Shown here piece by piece: positions 19,034-29,044 of a stretch of 64,000 nt of DNA. Under the pieces are notes generated by a model, which made no database searches, was not told where the DNA came from, and saw only the letters and a program-made list of their open reading frames with translations. Made by a program: the position numbers and the translations under genes. This DNA is from BJGO01 sp964640655 (GTDB taxonomy: Bacteria; Bacteroidota; Bacteroidia; Chitinophagales; UBA10324): contig CAZXFT010000015.1 of assembly GCA_964640655.1 (NCBI GenBank), forward strand, positions 17,751 through 81,750. Reading direction: 5' to 3'. Positions within the stretch are counted from its first letter, which is position 1. Each line of letters opens with the position of its first letter.

Positions 19034-19555
19034 GTGAAACTATATGAAATTCAAATTATTGAGACCGTTATAGTGATTGTTGGCTATATCGCAACGCACT
19101 ACGTTACTAAAATTTTTGTAAATAATTCCCTGAAACAAACGCATTTAGAGCGGGGGAGAAGAAAACTGATTATCAAAGCTGTTCATTTATTGTCTTTTGT
19201 AACAGCAACAGTATTATTAGCAGCTATCTGGGGACTTGAACAAAATGAAATTGCTGTTTTCGCAGGTACAATTTTAACAGCCTTAGGTATCGCATTTTTT
19301 GCTCAATGGTCGTTGTTATCAAATGTGACATCAAGCTTATTACTGTTTTTCAATCATCCTGTAAAAATTGGAGATAAAATAAAAGTCCTGGATAAAGATT
19401 ATCCTTTTGAAGGTGAGGTTAAAGATTTAACCTATTTCTTTGTTCATATTAAAACAGACGACGGGGGAATAACTACAATTCCTAATTCGCTTTTATTACA
19501 GAAATCGGTTACTGTTATTGAAAAGAATAACAGACCCGATGAAACGATCAAATGA
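19034..19555 (+). CDS. Small MscS-type mechanosensitive channel
   Basis: The 173-residue protein has three hydrophobic helices (about 8-26, 47-66 and 74-105). The last is the pore-lining type (FAGTILTALGIAFFAQWSLLSNVTSSLLLFF). It is followed by the MscS beta domain (VKIGDKIKVLDKDYPFEGEVKDLT, then TIPNSLLLQK). MscS channels release solutes when membrane tension rises. The protein is shorter than E. coli MscS, lacking most of the cytoplasmic alpha/beta cage, as in the small single-domain branch. The start is GTG 19034; the nearby ATG is out of frame. It is the only intact gene in a decayed pocket. Confidence 0.8.
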   Translation: MKLYEIQIIETVIVIVGYIATHYVTKIFVNNSLKQTHLERGRRKLIIKAVHLLSFVTATVLLAAIWGLEQNEIAVFAGTILTALGIAFFAQWSLLSNVTSSLLLFFNHPVKIGDKIKVLDKDYPFEGEVKDLTYFFVHIKTDDGGITTIPNSLLLQKSVTVIEKNNRPDETIK

Positions 19556-19720
19556 AAATACTGCTGCGAGAGATACATATCTCTATGTATGTGCTGAAAA
19601 CATTTAACCGAACACATGAAAGATTTAACAAAGTCTCCATGCAATATTCAATAAAGTATAAAATCTAACAAGCACCTGATTATATGCATTATTTGTCTCA
19701 CCAAAATTTAAACGGCATCT

Positions 19721-20761
19721 ATGAAAAAACTATTCACAATCGTAACACTAACCTTATTAAGTTTTCAAACTTTTGCTCAGTATGAATTTTTAAAACCAAA
19801 AATGGAATGCGGCAACTAAGTATTAAACCTTATATATTTTCTCGGAAGATTCATCTATACAGCAAGCGCAAAACGTGTAAAGCGTAATCCGATCAGTTTC
19901 GAATTTTACCACCGTTAAGGTCATTAGCCTAGAGCAGCTAAACAACAATTTGTTTGTGCCGGGAAATATTTTGCCTTACCGATTATGTATACTATTGCTT
20001 CACAAAATCAATATGCAAACAATAACTACAGTGAAGTAATTTATTACGATAACTGCTATATAAGTTTTAATCGGTAGAAAAAAAATGCAACAACAAAACG
20101 GAAAAACCTTACTACAATTTGTAGAGCCAAGTTAATCATGAAAATGATTAACCATATGTCCAGCGATTTCTAGAAATTTGAAATTACAGCAACCATTAAA
20201 ACATGTTGTTATACAATGAATGTAAAGGCATGAGCGAAACAACTTTAAATCTTATTCAGAAAAGTTTGACTATGTTTATTTGAATGGTATGCCAGACGAA
20301 ATAAAAAGTATTTTCATGAAATGAATCTTTTGTTCAAAGAAAATAAAGAACAGAGCATGCATGCTGAAATGAATGTACCCAGCAAACTGAGTCTATTAAT
20401 AAAAGATAGACTGTATGCAGCCAACATTTGGTTTGGTGCCGTAGGAACAATTTTCGATCAGATGCAAAAGGAAGAAGTGAAGTTTAACAAAAAGCTGTAC
20501 GACCAAAGTGTGCAGTACATCAACGATATGTTTTAGGAACATCCTTATCCATATAAATTAGTTACGCGTCAGGAATTAGATGCAAAGATTACAGCGGGCA
20601 ATAATGATGTTTACTATCTGAACTACATTCAGAGTTCGGCCGATAAAATATTGAATGTGGTGAATGGAAAAAGTGGTGAGATACTTTATACCAATATAGA
20701 GAAGAAGAGCTTTCGTCTGAAATCGAAAGACATTGAAAATATAGCAGCAGCAGTTAAATAA
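19721..20761 (+). pseudogene. Broken gene for a secreted protein (several frameshifts and stops)
   Basis: ATG 19721 starts a clear signal peptide (MKKLFTIVTLTLLSFQTFAQ), stopped by TAA at 19817. Protein-like sequence continues in other frames: TLYIFSEDSSIQQAQNV, then VKVISLEQLNNNLFVPGNILPY, then MYTIASQNQYANNNYSEVIYY, then FDYVYLNGMPDEIKSIF, then an open stretch 20,321-20,536 (YAANIWFGAVGTIFDQMQKEE). A TAG at 20,534 is followed in the same frame by 74 more sensible residues to TAA 20,759-20,761. Together these suggest an original secreted protein of roughly 330 residues. I do not recognise the family. The 165 bases between the channel gene and this ATG hold nothing I can identify. Confidence 0.75.
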
Positions 20762-20807
20762 TTTTCATACTATTCAAGACACATATTACCAATAAAATAA
20801 ATCGCTA

Positions 20808-22718
20808 TCAATTAAATGGCTTCAATACGTAGGAGCCTTTTAGCATTTCAAAAATCAGTTGCTGATACGACGCAGCTTTGTGTGCGTGATGCTCCATCAT
20901 CGCAGCATCCTTTATCGAGCTGATGATATGTTTGGGATTGCCGGCATAGACGGTCGAAAAACCGGAATCTGTTATATATCCGCAGCCATCAAAGAATACA
21001 TAATAACAAGATGATGGTATAGAAACAGTAAAAATATTCCGCGACAAGATGTATTGAGTCGATGGTAAATTCAACTGAGATAATAAGGATGCTGCAATAT
21101 CGAGTTGTGACATAAAATTATCCCACGTTTTACCGCGCCATTCATCCTGTAGCGCACCGCCGGTCAATAGCAATGGAATTTTGTAAGCATTAGCATCTTC
21201 TTTAGTCCGTTGTTTCAGACTCTTTTTGCTGTGATCTGCCACTATAACAATTAAAGTATTTTGATACCAATCTTTCTTTTTTGCTTCATCCATAAATAAA
21301 CCTAAATGCTTATCGCTGAAATGCATAGATTCTGTGTAATCCTGCACCGGGTCGTCGTTTGTCGAGTGCCAATCCAAACCGAGCTTTTCATAATCATAGG
21401 GCATATGCGTGCTGGTAGTGAAGAAACATTGCATAAATGGTTGCTGCAAGGCATCCACAGTTTTCAATAACTCGGGAAATAGGTAGTTGTCGTGAACTCC
21501 TAACTGTCCTTTGGGAAATTGACTCCAGTCATTTATATCTTTAAGTGATTGAAATTTTTTTTGAATGAGATAGGCTCGCAATCCTCCGTAAACCAAATCG
21601 CCTCCAAACATAAATCCAGTATGATATCCCAGAGTCAACAAATCTTCGCTGAGGCAAGGCATAGCAGATAAATTATTACTCTGATTAATAGGTGCATATC
21701 GCGGACCTGATGCCGCTGCACTCAAGATAGCCGGTATGCCCTGATCAGAGACATAACCGTTGGAATATGCTTTAGTAAACAACAAACCATCCTGACATAA
21801 ACGATTAAACTGCGGTGTGCAGCCTTCAATGCCTCCAAGCACACCGATATTATCGGCACTCCAGCTTTCAAGAATAATAAATAACAAATTAGGTCTGTTG
21901 CTTTTCAGTATTGTAATAACCGAATCACCCGGTGTAATAAAATCATCTTTAATTAACGCATAAGCTTCTTCATTACTACGACATTGATACACCGATGCAT
22001 CAGGAATTTTATCGACTATAGTTGCGTCTTGAATGATGTTATATAAAGGATTAATTGCAATATCATTTGCCATAGCATCTTTACTGAAGAATGCCACACT
22101 CTGATTAATGGGCATATTAGTGATACCTCCGCGAATGATGAAAATAAAAACGGTTAACAGAAAAAGAAAGACAACTGCGCCGACCGCAGAACCTTTAACC
22201 CAACCCAAATTATTGCCGGAAGGTAGCTGTGAAAGAATGAAACGATTATGTACATAATAAAATGGCCAACTGAATGCAAACAGCAATGCAAAGAATAGGA
22301 CAGACAAATACCAAGGTATCGTCTTGGCCACTTCAGCCGGGTGTGCGAAATGTTCTAATGCTTGCATGTTAAGTTTAGCGCTCCACTCACGATATAATCC
22401 GCTGTCGGCTAATGCGGAGGCAGTATACAACACAATTAATAGCAATACCGTGATGCGAGAAATTTTCTTGATTCGCGCATTATCACTAACTAAGAAAAGT
22501 ACACTGAATAACATTGGCAAAATGCTGAGTATGGCCGCCGTTGCCAAATCAAGCCTATATCCTTCAATAAATGCTAACAATAAATCGGAAGATTGCTGAA
22601 TCCTGCCGCCTATGGGTAACTGATATAATATAAAGAATAAACGATGCATAGCAAAAACCAAAAACCAGAAGATAAACAGAATGACGAGATACCTGAAATA
22701 CTTAAGAAAATTATACAT
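20808..22718 (-). CDS. LTA synthase family sulfatase-like membrane protein (phosphoglycerol transferase-like)
   Basis: The 636-residue protein has about five N-terminal membrane helices (within 1-200), then a periplasmic alkaline-phosphatase-fold domain. Visible motifs are the metal-binding Glu284 in LLFIILESWSADN, Ser324 in YVSDQGIPAILSA at the nucleophile position (commonly Thr in LtaS relatives), THMPYDY, and VADHSKK. LtaS/OpgB-type enzymes move phosphoglycerol or phosphoethanolamine groups onto cell-envelope glycans or lipids. Bacteroidota have no classical lipoteichoic acid, so the acceptor is unknown. The gene stands alone between the pseudogene and alaS. Confidence 0.85.
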   Translation of the reverse strand: MYNFLKYFRYLVILFIFWFLVFAMHRLFFILYQLPIGGRIQQSSDLLLAFIEGYRLDLATAAILSILPMLFSVLFLVSDNARIKKISRITVLLLIVLYTASALADSGLYREWSAKLNMQALEHFAHPAEVAKTIPWYLSVLFFALLFAFSWPFYYVHNRFILSQLPSGNNLGWVKGSAVGAVVFLFLLTVFIFIIRGGITNMPINQSVAFFSKDAMANDIAINPLYNIIQDATIVDKIPDASVYQCRSNEEAYALIKDDFITPGDSVITILKSNRPNLLFIILESWSADNIGVLGGIEGCTPQFNRLCQDGLLFTKAYSNGYVSDQGIPAILSAAASGPRYAPINQSNNLSAMPCLSEDLLTLGYHTGFMFGGDLVYGGLRAYLIQKKFQSLKDINDWSQFPKGQLGVHDNYLFPELLKTVDALQQPFMQCFFTTSTHMPYDYEKLGLDWHSTNDDPVQDYTESMHFSDKHLGLFMDEAKKKDWYQNTLIVIVADHSKKSLKQRTKEDANAYKIPLLLTGGALQDEWRGKTWDNFMSQLDIAASLLSQLNLPSTQYILSRNIFTVSIPSSCYYVFFDGCGYITDSGFSTVYAGNPKHIISSIKDAAMMEHHAHKAASYQQLIFEMLKGSYVLKPFN

Positions 22719-22770
22719 CAGTGAAAATAAAGTTTACGATAATGGCTTGAGTAAAGATGATAGGGATTAA

Positions 22771-25395
22771 TTATGAAATTGCAGCACGAGCTAACTGTAA
22801 AGCCCTGGCAATGCCCGAAAGATCGGTGCCGCCGGCTGTGGCAAAGAATACTTGTCCGCCACCGCCGCCTTTTATCTCCTTACTGATGCTTTTGATAATA
22901 GCACCCGCGTTGAGATTTTTTTCTTTAACAAGTTTATCAGAAATCATTACGCACAACTGCGGCTTGCCGCCTACTACAGCCGATGCTACAAAGTATAGAT
23001 TCTCTGTTTCGTTGCGCAGGTCGAATGCCAGTTTCTTTAAGGCATCAGCACTGTTCAATGTAGTTTCTGCAACTATAACCTGAACACTGTTAATAAGAGT
23101 TATCTGTTGCATTAACTGTTCTTTGAGAAGGGCAACCTGTTGATTTTGCATATATTCCACTTCTTTGCGAAGCGAAGAAATTTCGTCCTGCAAGGATGCA
23201 ATACTCTTTAGCACATCCTTAGGACTTTTCAATGCTTCGTTCACTTGTTGAATCAAAGAAAATGCTTCGGTAATCTTCTGTTGCGCAGCTTCACCGGTTA
23301 AAGCTTCTATGCGGCGCACACCGGCAGCCACAGCGCTTTCGGAAGTAATCTTGAAGAATCCGATCACTCCGGTATTAGGCACGTGAGTACCACCACAGAG
23401 TTCAACGGAATAATTTTTATCGAAAGTAATGACACGCACACTGTCGCCATATTTCTCTCCGAACAGCGCCATAGCTCCTTGCTTCAGCGCATCATCAATA
23501 GGTATGTTGCGTTGTTCATATAAGGGAATGTTGGCACGTATCTTCTCGTTCACGATGTTTTCAATCTCTGCTAATTGCTCGTCGGTTACTTTTGAAAAAT
23601 GCGAGAAGTCGAAGCGCAGATAATCGGGTGCTACCAAAGAACCTTTTTGCTCCACGTGAGTACCCAGCACACGACGCAGGGCAGCGTGCAAAAGATGTGT
23701 AGCGCTGTGGTTATTCATAATACTTCTGCGGCGTGCTTCATTTACACGCAGTGCCGCATAAGCAGAAACATCTGAAGGCAGTTTACTGCTGTAGTGTACA
23801 ATCAAATCATTTTCTTTCTTCGTGTCAGTGATATGAATGGTTTCTTCACCAAACACTGCTGTGCCTGTATCGCCAATCTGTCCGCCGCTTTCCGCATAAA
23901 ACGGTGTGCAGGAAAAAACAATTTGAAATTGTTCTTTATCCTTTATCTTTTGTTTTCGATATTTCACGATGCGCGCTTCGCTTTGCATTTCGTCGTAGCC
24001 GGTAAATAGAACGGTATTGTGGTCTGATACCTGCACCCAGTCATCGCTGCTCACTGCAGCTGCTTTGCGCGATCGCTCTTTTTGTTTTTGCATTTCTATA
24101 TGAAAGCCAGCTTCATCCACCTGCAGGTTGCGCTCACGGGCAATCAAATGGGTAAGGTCTATTGGGAATCCATAAGTATCGTAAAGTTCAAATGCCACTG
24201 CACCATCTATCACATTCTTTTTGGCAGCAGCCAGTTCCTGTTCAATATTTTTAATTCGTTTCAATCCACTTTCTAAAGTGTGCAGAAAAGAATTTTCTTC
24301 TTCCTGAATAACACGTTGTACAAATTCTTTTTGATGATGCAACTCCGCAAAAACATGTTGCATTTGATCTGCTAGCACCAACATCAACTCATGAAGAATG
24401 GGTTTGTTGAAATTCAGGTAGCTGTAAGCATATCGAACCGCACGTCGCAATATGCGGCGAATCACATAACCCGCTCCAGTGTTGGAAGGTAATTGTCCGT
24501 CGGCAATGGCAAAACTGATAGCTCTGATATGATCAGACATTACACGCATAGCGATGTCAGTTTGTTCGGCGCTACCATATAAAATATTGCAGCGCGATTC
24601 AATAAACTGAATCAAGGGTTGAAAAACATCGGTGTCGTAGTTGCTTCTTTTATTTTGCACCACACGTGTTAGGCGTTCAAAGCCCATACCTGTGTCCACG
24701 TGCTGTGCAGGAAGTTTCACCAGCGAACCATCGGCCATGCGGTTAAACTGCATAAACACCAGGTTCCAAATTTCAATCACTTCGGGATGAGAAGCATTCA
24801 CTAAAGTTTTACCATCAATTTTTTTACGCTCCTCGTCGGGTCTGATGTCCACGTGAATTTCGGAACAGGGGCCGCAAGGTCCGGTATCACCCATCTCCCA
24901 AAAGTTATCCTTCTTGTTTCCGTTCAGTATGCGCGAAGTATCAATGAATTGCTTCCAGTAATCGTATGCTTCGGTGTCGCGTTCGAGATTTTCTTTGTCA
25001 TCCCCTTCAAATATGGTTACATACATGCGGTCTTTGTCAATCTTATAAACCTCGGTGAGCAGTTCCCAGGCCCAAGCTATACTTTCTTTTTTAAAGTAAT
25101 CGCCAAAAGACCAGTTGCCCAGCATCTCGAACATAGTATGATGATAAGTATCAATACCCACTTCTTCCAGATCGTTATGCTTGCCCGATACGCGCAAACA
25201 TTTTTGTGTATCGGCAATGCGTTTGTAAACGGTAGGCTTGTCGCCAAGGAAAATATCTTTGAACTGATTCATACCGGCATTGGTAAACATCAGCGTAGGG
25301 TCGTTCTTAATCACCATAGGCGCCGAGGGCACAAGATGGTGCTGCTTTGATTTGAAAAAATCTAAAAATGCCTGTCGTATTTCTTTGCTCGTCAT
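22771..25395 (-). CDS. alaS: Alanine-tRNA ligase
   Basis: The 874-residue protein has the class II catalytic core (GMNQFKDIFLG, DTGMGFERL), the editing-domain zinc motif NHSATHLLHAALR paired with CGGTHVPNTG, and the C-Ala domain ending in KGGGGGQVFFATAGG. These are the full set of AlaRS domains at normal length. It charges tRNA-Ala and clears mischarged Ser or Gly. It is divergent from an M23 peptidase gene, with 136 bases between the two starts. Confidence 0.98.
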   Translation of the reverse strand: MTSKEIRQAFLDFFKSKQHHLVPSAPMVIKNDPTLMFTNAGMNQFKDIFLGDKPTVYKRIADTQKCLRVSGKHNDLEEVGIDTYHHTMFEMLGNWSFGDYFKKESIAWAWELLTEVYKIDKDRMYVTIFEGDDKENLERDTEAYDYWKQFIDTSRILNGNKKDNFWEMGDTGPCGPCSEIHVDIRPDEERKKIDGKTLVNASHPEVIEIWNLVFMQFNRMADGSLVKLPAQHVDTGMGFERLTRVVQNKRSNYDTDVFQPLIQFIESRCNILYGSAEQTDIAMRVMSDHIRAISFAIADGQLPSNTGAGYVIRRILRRAVRYAYSYLNFNKPILHELMLVLADQMQHVFAELHHQKEFVQRVIQEEENSFLHTLESGLKRIKNIEQELAAAKKNVIDGAVAFELYDTYGFPIDLTHLIARERNLQVDEAGFHIEMQKQKERSRKAAAVSSDDWVQVSDHNTVLFTGYDEMQSEARIVKYRKQKIKDKEQFQIVFSCTPFYAESGGQIGDTGTAVFGEETIHITDTKKENDLIVHYSSKLPSDVSAYAALRVNEARRRSIMNNHSATHLLHAALRRVLGTHVEQKGSLVAPDYLRFDFSHFSKVTDEQLAEIENIVNEKIRANIPLYEQRNIPIDDALKQGAMALFGEKYGDSVRVITFDKNYSVELCGGTHVPNTGVIGFFKITSESAVAAGVRRIEALTGEAAQQKITEAFSLIQQVNEALKSPKDVLKSIASLQDEISSLRKEVEYMQNQQVALLKEQLMQQITLINSVQVIVAETTLNSADALKKLAFDLRNETENLYFVASAVVGGKPQLCVMISDKLVKEKNLNAGAIIKSISKEIKGGGGGQVFFATAGGTDLSGIARALQLARAAIS

Positions 25396-25446
25396 AATAT
25401 TATATTGTGTGGTGTTCTTCAGGAAGGACCGGTGCTATAAAACACC

Positions 25447-25476
25447 TTGCAGAACTAAGTGCTTTAGATTAATTTG
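25447..25476 (+). promoter_or_regulatory. Candidate promoter for the M23 peptidase gene
   Basis: TTG at 25447-25449, 19 bases, then TTAATTTG at 25469-25476, one base off TAnnTTTG. It would give a leader of about 50 bases. On the minus strand the same region holds TATTTTTG (25504-25497), a possible -7 box for alaS without a matching TTG at the right spacing. Confidence 0.4.
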
Positions 25477-25531
25477 CGGCTCCCGAAAAAGCGGAGCAAA
25501 AATACATTCTTAGCTACAAGTAGCATCGAAG

Positions 25532-26503
25532 ATGAAGAAGATAAAATACTATTACAACACACAAAGCCTGCGCTACGAGCGATTCGAAGAAACGCTGCGT
25601 TCCAAAGCTGTGCGTGTGATAGGGTTTATTTCTGCCGCCGCAGTGTTTGCCTTATTTATTGTGTACTTAGCCTACACCTACTTAGACTCGCCAAAAGAGA
25701 AGCAGCTGAAGCGCGAACTGGAACAGCTTAAATTCCAGTATGACTTACTCAACAAAAAGCTGGATGACATTTCGGAAGTATTAGGAGAACTAGAGAACCG
25801 CGACGACAAAACATACCGCGTAATTCTGGAAGCCGAACCTATTCCTGCCGAGGTGCGCAGCGCCGGTGTTGGTGGTGCTATCCGTTACAAAGACCTGGAA
25901 GGCTTTACAAACAGCGACCTGATGAAGAGCACCACAGAGAAGTTAGATCGCATACGCCGACGCATGTATATTCAGTCGAAGAGCTATGATGAATTGGCCA
26001 AGATGATTAAATCAAAAGAAGAGATGCTGGCATCCATCCCTGCCATTCAACCTGTGGCCAACAAAGACCTGCGTCGCATTGGTTCGGGTTTCGGGGTGCG
26101 CATTGACCCGATATATAAGGTACCTCGAATGCACGAAGGCATAGACTTTACTGCAGCTGTGGGCACACCTATTTATGCTACAGGCAATGGTGTAGTAAAT
26201 ACCATTGAGTATGGCGACCGCGGCTATGGCAACTATGTATTAATCAAACACGGTTACGGATACCAAACCTTGTACGGACATATGAGTCGCATCAAGGCCA
26301 AACCCGGACAGAAAGTGATGCGCGGCGACATCATAGGTTATGTAGGCAATACCGGAAAAAGTACCGGCCCTCATTGCCACTACGAAGTGATTCGCAATGG
26401 TAAAAAAATTGATCCCATCAACTTCTTCTATAATGATTTAACACCAAAAGAATTTCAGCAGTTGCTTGAAATTGCAGGAAGGAACGGGCAATCGTTGGAT
26501 TGA
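25532..26503 (+). CDS. M23 family metallopeptidase (LytM-type murein hydrolase), membrane-anchored
   Basis: The 323-residue protein has a cytoplasmic N-terminus, one membrane helix (about 29-49), a coiled coil (about 53-90) and a C-terminal LytM domain with the zinc and catalytic residues His201, Asp205 (HEGIDF), the His of YGHM, and His281-Cys-His283 (HCHYE). The active site looks complete, so it should be a peptidoglycan endopeptidase and not an EnvC-like activator. It faces alaS, an arrangement I recall as common in Bacteroidota. It converges with the ABC-F gene, with 6 bases between stops. Confidence 0.9.
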   Translation: MKKIKYYYNTQSLRYERFEETLRSKAVRVIGFISAAAVFALFIVYLAYTYLDSPKEKQLKRELEQLKFQYDLLNKKLDDISEVLGELENRDDKTYRVILEAEPIPAEVRSAGVGGAIRYKDLEGFTNSDLMKSTTEKLDRIRRRMYIQSKSYDELAKMIKSKEEMLASIPAIQPVANKDLRRIGSGFGVRIDPIYKVPRMHEGIDFTAAVGTPIYATGNGVVNTIEYGDRGYGNYVLIKHGYGYQTLYGHMSRIKAKPGQKVMRGDIIGYVGNTGKSTGPHCHYEVIRNGKKIDPINFFYNDLTPKEFQQLLEIAGRNGQSLD

Positions 26504-26509
26504 TTATTC

Positions 26510-28408
26510 TTAGCCCTGATCCTTCTTCTCCTGCAGCTCCAGCCAGCGCAATCCTTTTTCATCTATCTCATTGCTGATTTGTCCGAGTCGTTCGCTCATC
26601 TTGATTAACTCTTCGTGACTGGACGATAGCGCCAGTTTTTCTTCAATTTGTTTTTTTTCTTCTTCCAGTTGAGGAATTAGTTTGTCGAGTTGCTCCAGTT
26701 CAAATTTTTCTTTGTACGAAAGTTTGTTCTGTGGTTTTTCTTGAATAACCTGTGGTTTCACTTTCTGTTCTACTGCTTTCAGTTCCTTATCCTGCTTGTC
26801 TTTCCAGGTTCTGTACTCGCTGTAGTTTCCGGGAAAATCGCGCACGGCACCATTGCCTTCAAACACAAATAAATGATCTACGAGCTTATCCATAAAGTAT
26901 CGGTCGTGGGAAACAATGATGAGGCAACCCGGGAAAAATTGTAAGTAGTCTTCAAGAGTTTGTAAGGTGAGTAAATCTAAATCGTTTGTAGGTTCATCTA
27001 GGATGAGGAAGTTTGGATTCTTGATAAGCACCGTCAACAACATCAGTCTTCTTTTTTCGCCACCACTCAGCGATGATACATAAGTGTACTGCATCTGCGG
27101 CGTGAACATAAACAACTCCAAAAACTGTTCTGCACGAATTTTAGTTTTGTCGTTCAACTCCACCATATCGGCTATGTCCTTCACCACTTCAATCACACGT
27201 TTGTCTTCGCTCAGTTGCAGTCCATCCTGTGTGTAGTAACCGTAAATAATCGTGTCGCCGACATTCACTTTACCGCTGTCGGCTGTGGCTTTACCTGTGA
27301 TGATATTCAGGAAAGTGGATTTACCCGTTCCATTGCTGCCAATGATTCCTATTCGCTCTCCTTTCTTAAACGTATAATCAAATCCATTCAGGATTTTTTT
27401 ATCGCCGAATGTCTTATAGACTTTTTTCAACTCCAATACTTTGCCGCCAATGCGCGACATTTTCATGTCGAGTTGTAGTTTCTGATCATCGATTTTCACC
27501 GAAGCTTTTTCTTTCAAATCGTAATAAGCATCTATACGCGCTTTAGACTTGGTGGTACGTGCTTTCGGTTGTTTGCGCATCCATTCCAGTTCTTTGCGCA
27601 GCAAATTCTTTGCTTTATCTGTTTCTCGGGAAAGGTTAAACTCCCGTTCGGCTTTCTTCTCCAGAAAATATTCGTAGTCTCCATCGTAATGATAAAGTTG
27701 ATGGTTATCCAGTTCAATAATCTGTTCGCAAACACGGTCTAAGAAATATCGGTCGTGCGTGATGAGCAGTACCGTTTTCTGTTGGGCCGATAAATATCCT
27801 TCCAGCCATTCCACCATTTCCACATCGAGGTGATTGGTAGGCTCATCCATCAGCAATACATCCGGCGATTCAATCAACAACTGGGCAAGTGCTATGCGGC
27901 GACGTTGTCCGCCACTCAGGGTAGCAATGCGGTAATGAATATGGTGCAATCCCAACTTGCCAAGAATGGTTTTCACACGGGCATCCAAATCCCAGGCTTT
28001 CAATTCTTCCACCGAGGCCATAGCCTGTTGCAGTTGTTGCTGTATAGGTTCACTGTGGTCCTCGTCCGAAATGCTGAGCAGCCTTTCGTATTCCTTCACG
28101 GCCTGCATAGCCGGAGAGTTCATTTTAAAAATATGGTCTATGATGCTGTCGGCTTCGTTGAATACCGGTTCCTGTTGCAGGTAACCAACGGTAAAAGATT
28201 TGTTGAAAGAAATTTTTCCGCTGTCGGCATGATCTATACCGGCAAGTATGCTGAGTAAAGTGCTTTTGCCGGCGCCGTTCTTGGCTACAAGTCCCACTTT
28301 GCTGCCATGCGACAGACCAAAAGAAATATCTTCAAAGAGTACACGCTCGCCAAAAGTTTTAGTGAGGTGTTCAACCAGTAATACATTCACGCGTGCGAAA
28401 ATAGGCAT
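26510..28408 (-). CDS. ABC-F family ATPase (Uup-like)
   Basis: The 632-residue soluble protein has two ABC ATPase domains. The first has AKNGAGKST and LSGGQRRR with LLMDEPTNHLD; the second has GSNGTGKST and LSGGEKRR with LILDEPTNDLD. They are joined by the charged ABC-F linker (KAKNLLRKELEWMRKQPKARTTK). A C-terminal coiled coil (from about 565, ending LQEKKDQG) favours Uup over EttA. ABC-F proteins act on the ribosome E site and lack membrane domains. ATG 28408 is given; GTG 28390 (before LLVEHLTKTFG) is equally plausible. Confidence 0.9.
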   Translation of the reverse strand: MPIFARVNVLLVEHLTKTFGERVLFEDISFGLSHGSKVGLVAKNGAGKSTLLSILAGIDHADSGKISFNKSFTVGYLQQEPVFNEADSIIDHIFKMNSPAMQAVKEYERLLSISDEDHSEPIQQQLQQAMASVEELKAWDLDARVKTILGKLGLHHIHYRIATLSGGQRRRIALAQLLIESPDVLLMDEPTNHLDVEMVEWLEGYLSAQQKTVLLITHDRYFLDRVCEQIIELDNHQLYHYDGDYEYFLEKKAEREFNLSRETDKAKNLLRKELEWMRKQPKARTTKSKARIDAYYDLKEKASVKIDDQKLQLDMKMSRIGGKVLELKKVYKTFGDKKILNGFDYTFKKGERIGIIGSNGTGKSTFLNIITGKATADSGKVNVGDTIIYGYYTQDGLQLSEDKRVIEVVKDIADMVELNDKTKIRAEQFLELFMFTPQMQYTYVSSLSGGEKRRLMLLTVLIKNPNFLILDEPTNDLDLLTLQTLEDYLQFFPGCLIIVSHDRYFMDKLVDHLFVFEGNGAVRDFPGNYSEYRTWKDKQDKELKAVEQKVKPQVIQEKPQNKLSYKEKFELEQLDKLIPQLEEEKKQIEEKLALSSSHEELIKMSERLGQISNEIDEKGLRWLELQEKKDQG

Positions 28409-28462
28409 TCATATGCGCACTTCATGATGATGAAAATTTCAATGAATGAGAGCGCAGTTCAA

Positions 28463-29041
28463 TTAAAACTCAAACCCTGCACGCAGGATAATCATCTTGT
28501 TCTCGATAATATACTTGCTGTCCTCTCCGGTGGGTGAAGGCCACCATCCCCAGTTGCGCTGACCTATGAAAACTGCTTTCTTATAACACCATGATAAACT
28601 GCTGGTATAATAAAGACTGTTGCCCACTTTCACTCTGAATCCTGCACCGGCATCTACATAAGAGCCGGGCTTACGACTGCTGATGGTGTATTCGTTATAG
28701 CCGTTTTTATTCAGTGCATAGACCATAGTATTAAAGCCGGTATTGGCAAAGACAAATGGCCTAACATTTTTAGTAGGAACAGTATAACGTAAGTCAATAT
28801 ATAATGGAACTGTAGTAGCAAAATAGGTATTTACCGATGCACCAACTCCCAGTTTTGCATTTTTATATGTTGCTCCTACATTAATATTAAATGCCGGACG
28901 TAAGGCATTTTCACCAACCAGTAGAGCAACCTGCTGAGCTGAGTAAAAACCAATTTTATACTTACAAATGGTACTGTCTTGAGCCTGTGCAAATGTAATG
29001 AAGAGCAGTGCGCAAACGATTATTGCTTTAATAACTCGCAT
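28463..29041 (-). CDS. Small exported protein, probable outer-membrane beta-barrel
   Basis: The 192-residue protein has a signal peptide (1-20, FAQAQ) and alternating polar/hydrophobic strands with many aromatic residues (VGASVNTYFATTVPLYIDLRY, SLYYTSSLSWCYKK). It ends in the aromatic strand MIILRAGFEF, as expected of an eight-stranded outer-membrane barrel. No specific family was recognised. It starts 3 bases after the LVIVD lipoprotein gene, so the two are one transcription unit and perhaps work together. Confidence 0.7.
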   Translation of the reverse strand: MRVIKAIIVCALLFITFAQAQDSTICKYKIGFYSAQQVALLVGENALRPAFNINVGATYKNAKLGVGASVNTYFATTVPLYIDLRYTVPTKNVRPFVFANTGFNTMVYALNKNGYNEYTISSRKPGSYVDAGAGFRVKVGNSLYYTSSLSWCYKKAVFIGQRNWGWWPSPTGEDSKYIIENKMIILRAGFEF

Positions 29042-29044
29042 CTA

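Noticed and set aside
20321..20536. Separate 71-residue gene
   Set aside because: It is one segment of the broken gene 19,721-20,761; the sequence continues in frame past the TAG and upstream in other frames.
24853..25350. 165-residue plus-strand frame inside alaS
   Set aside because: Full overlap with the alaS catalytic core on the other strand; no family features.
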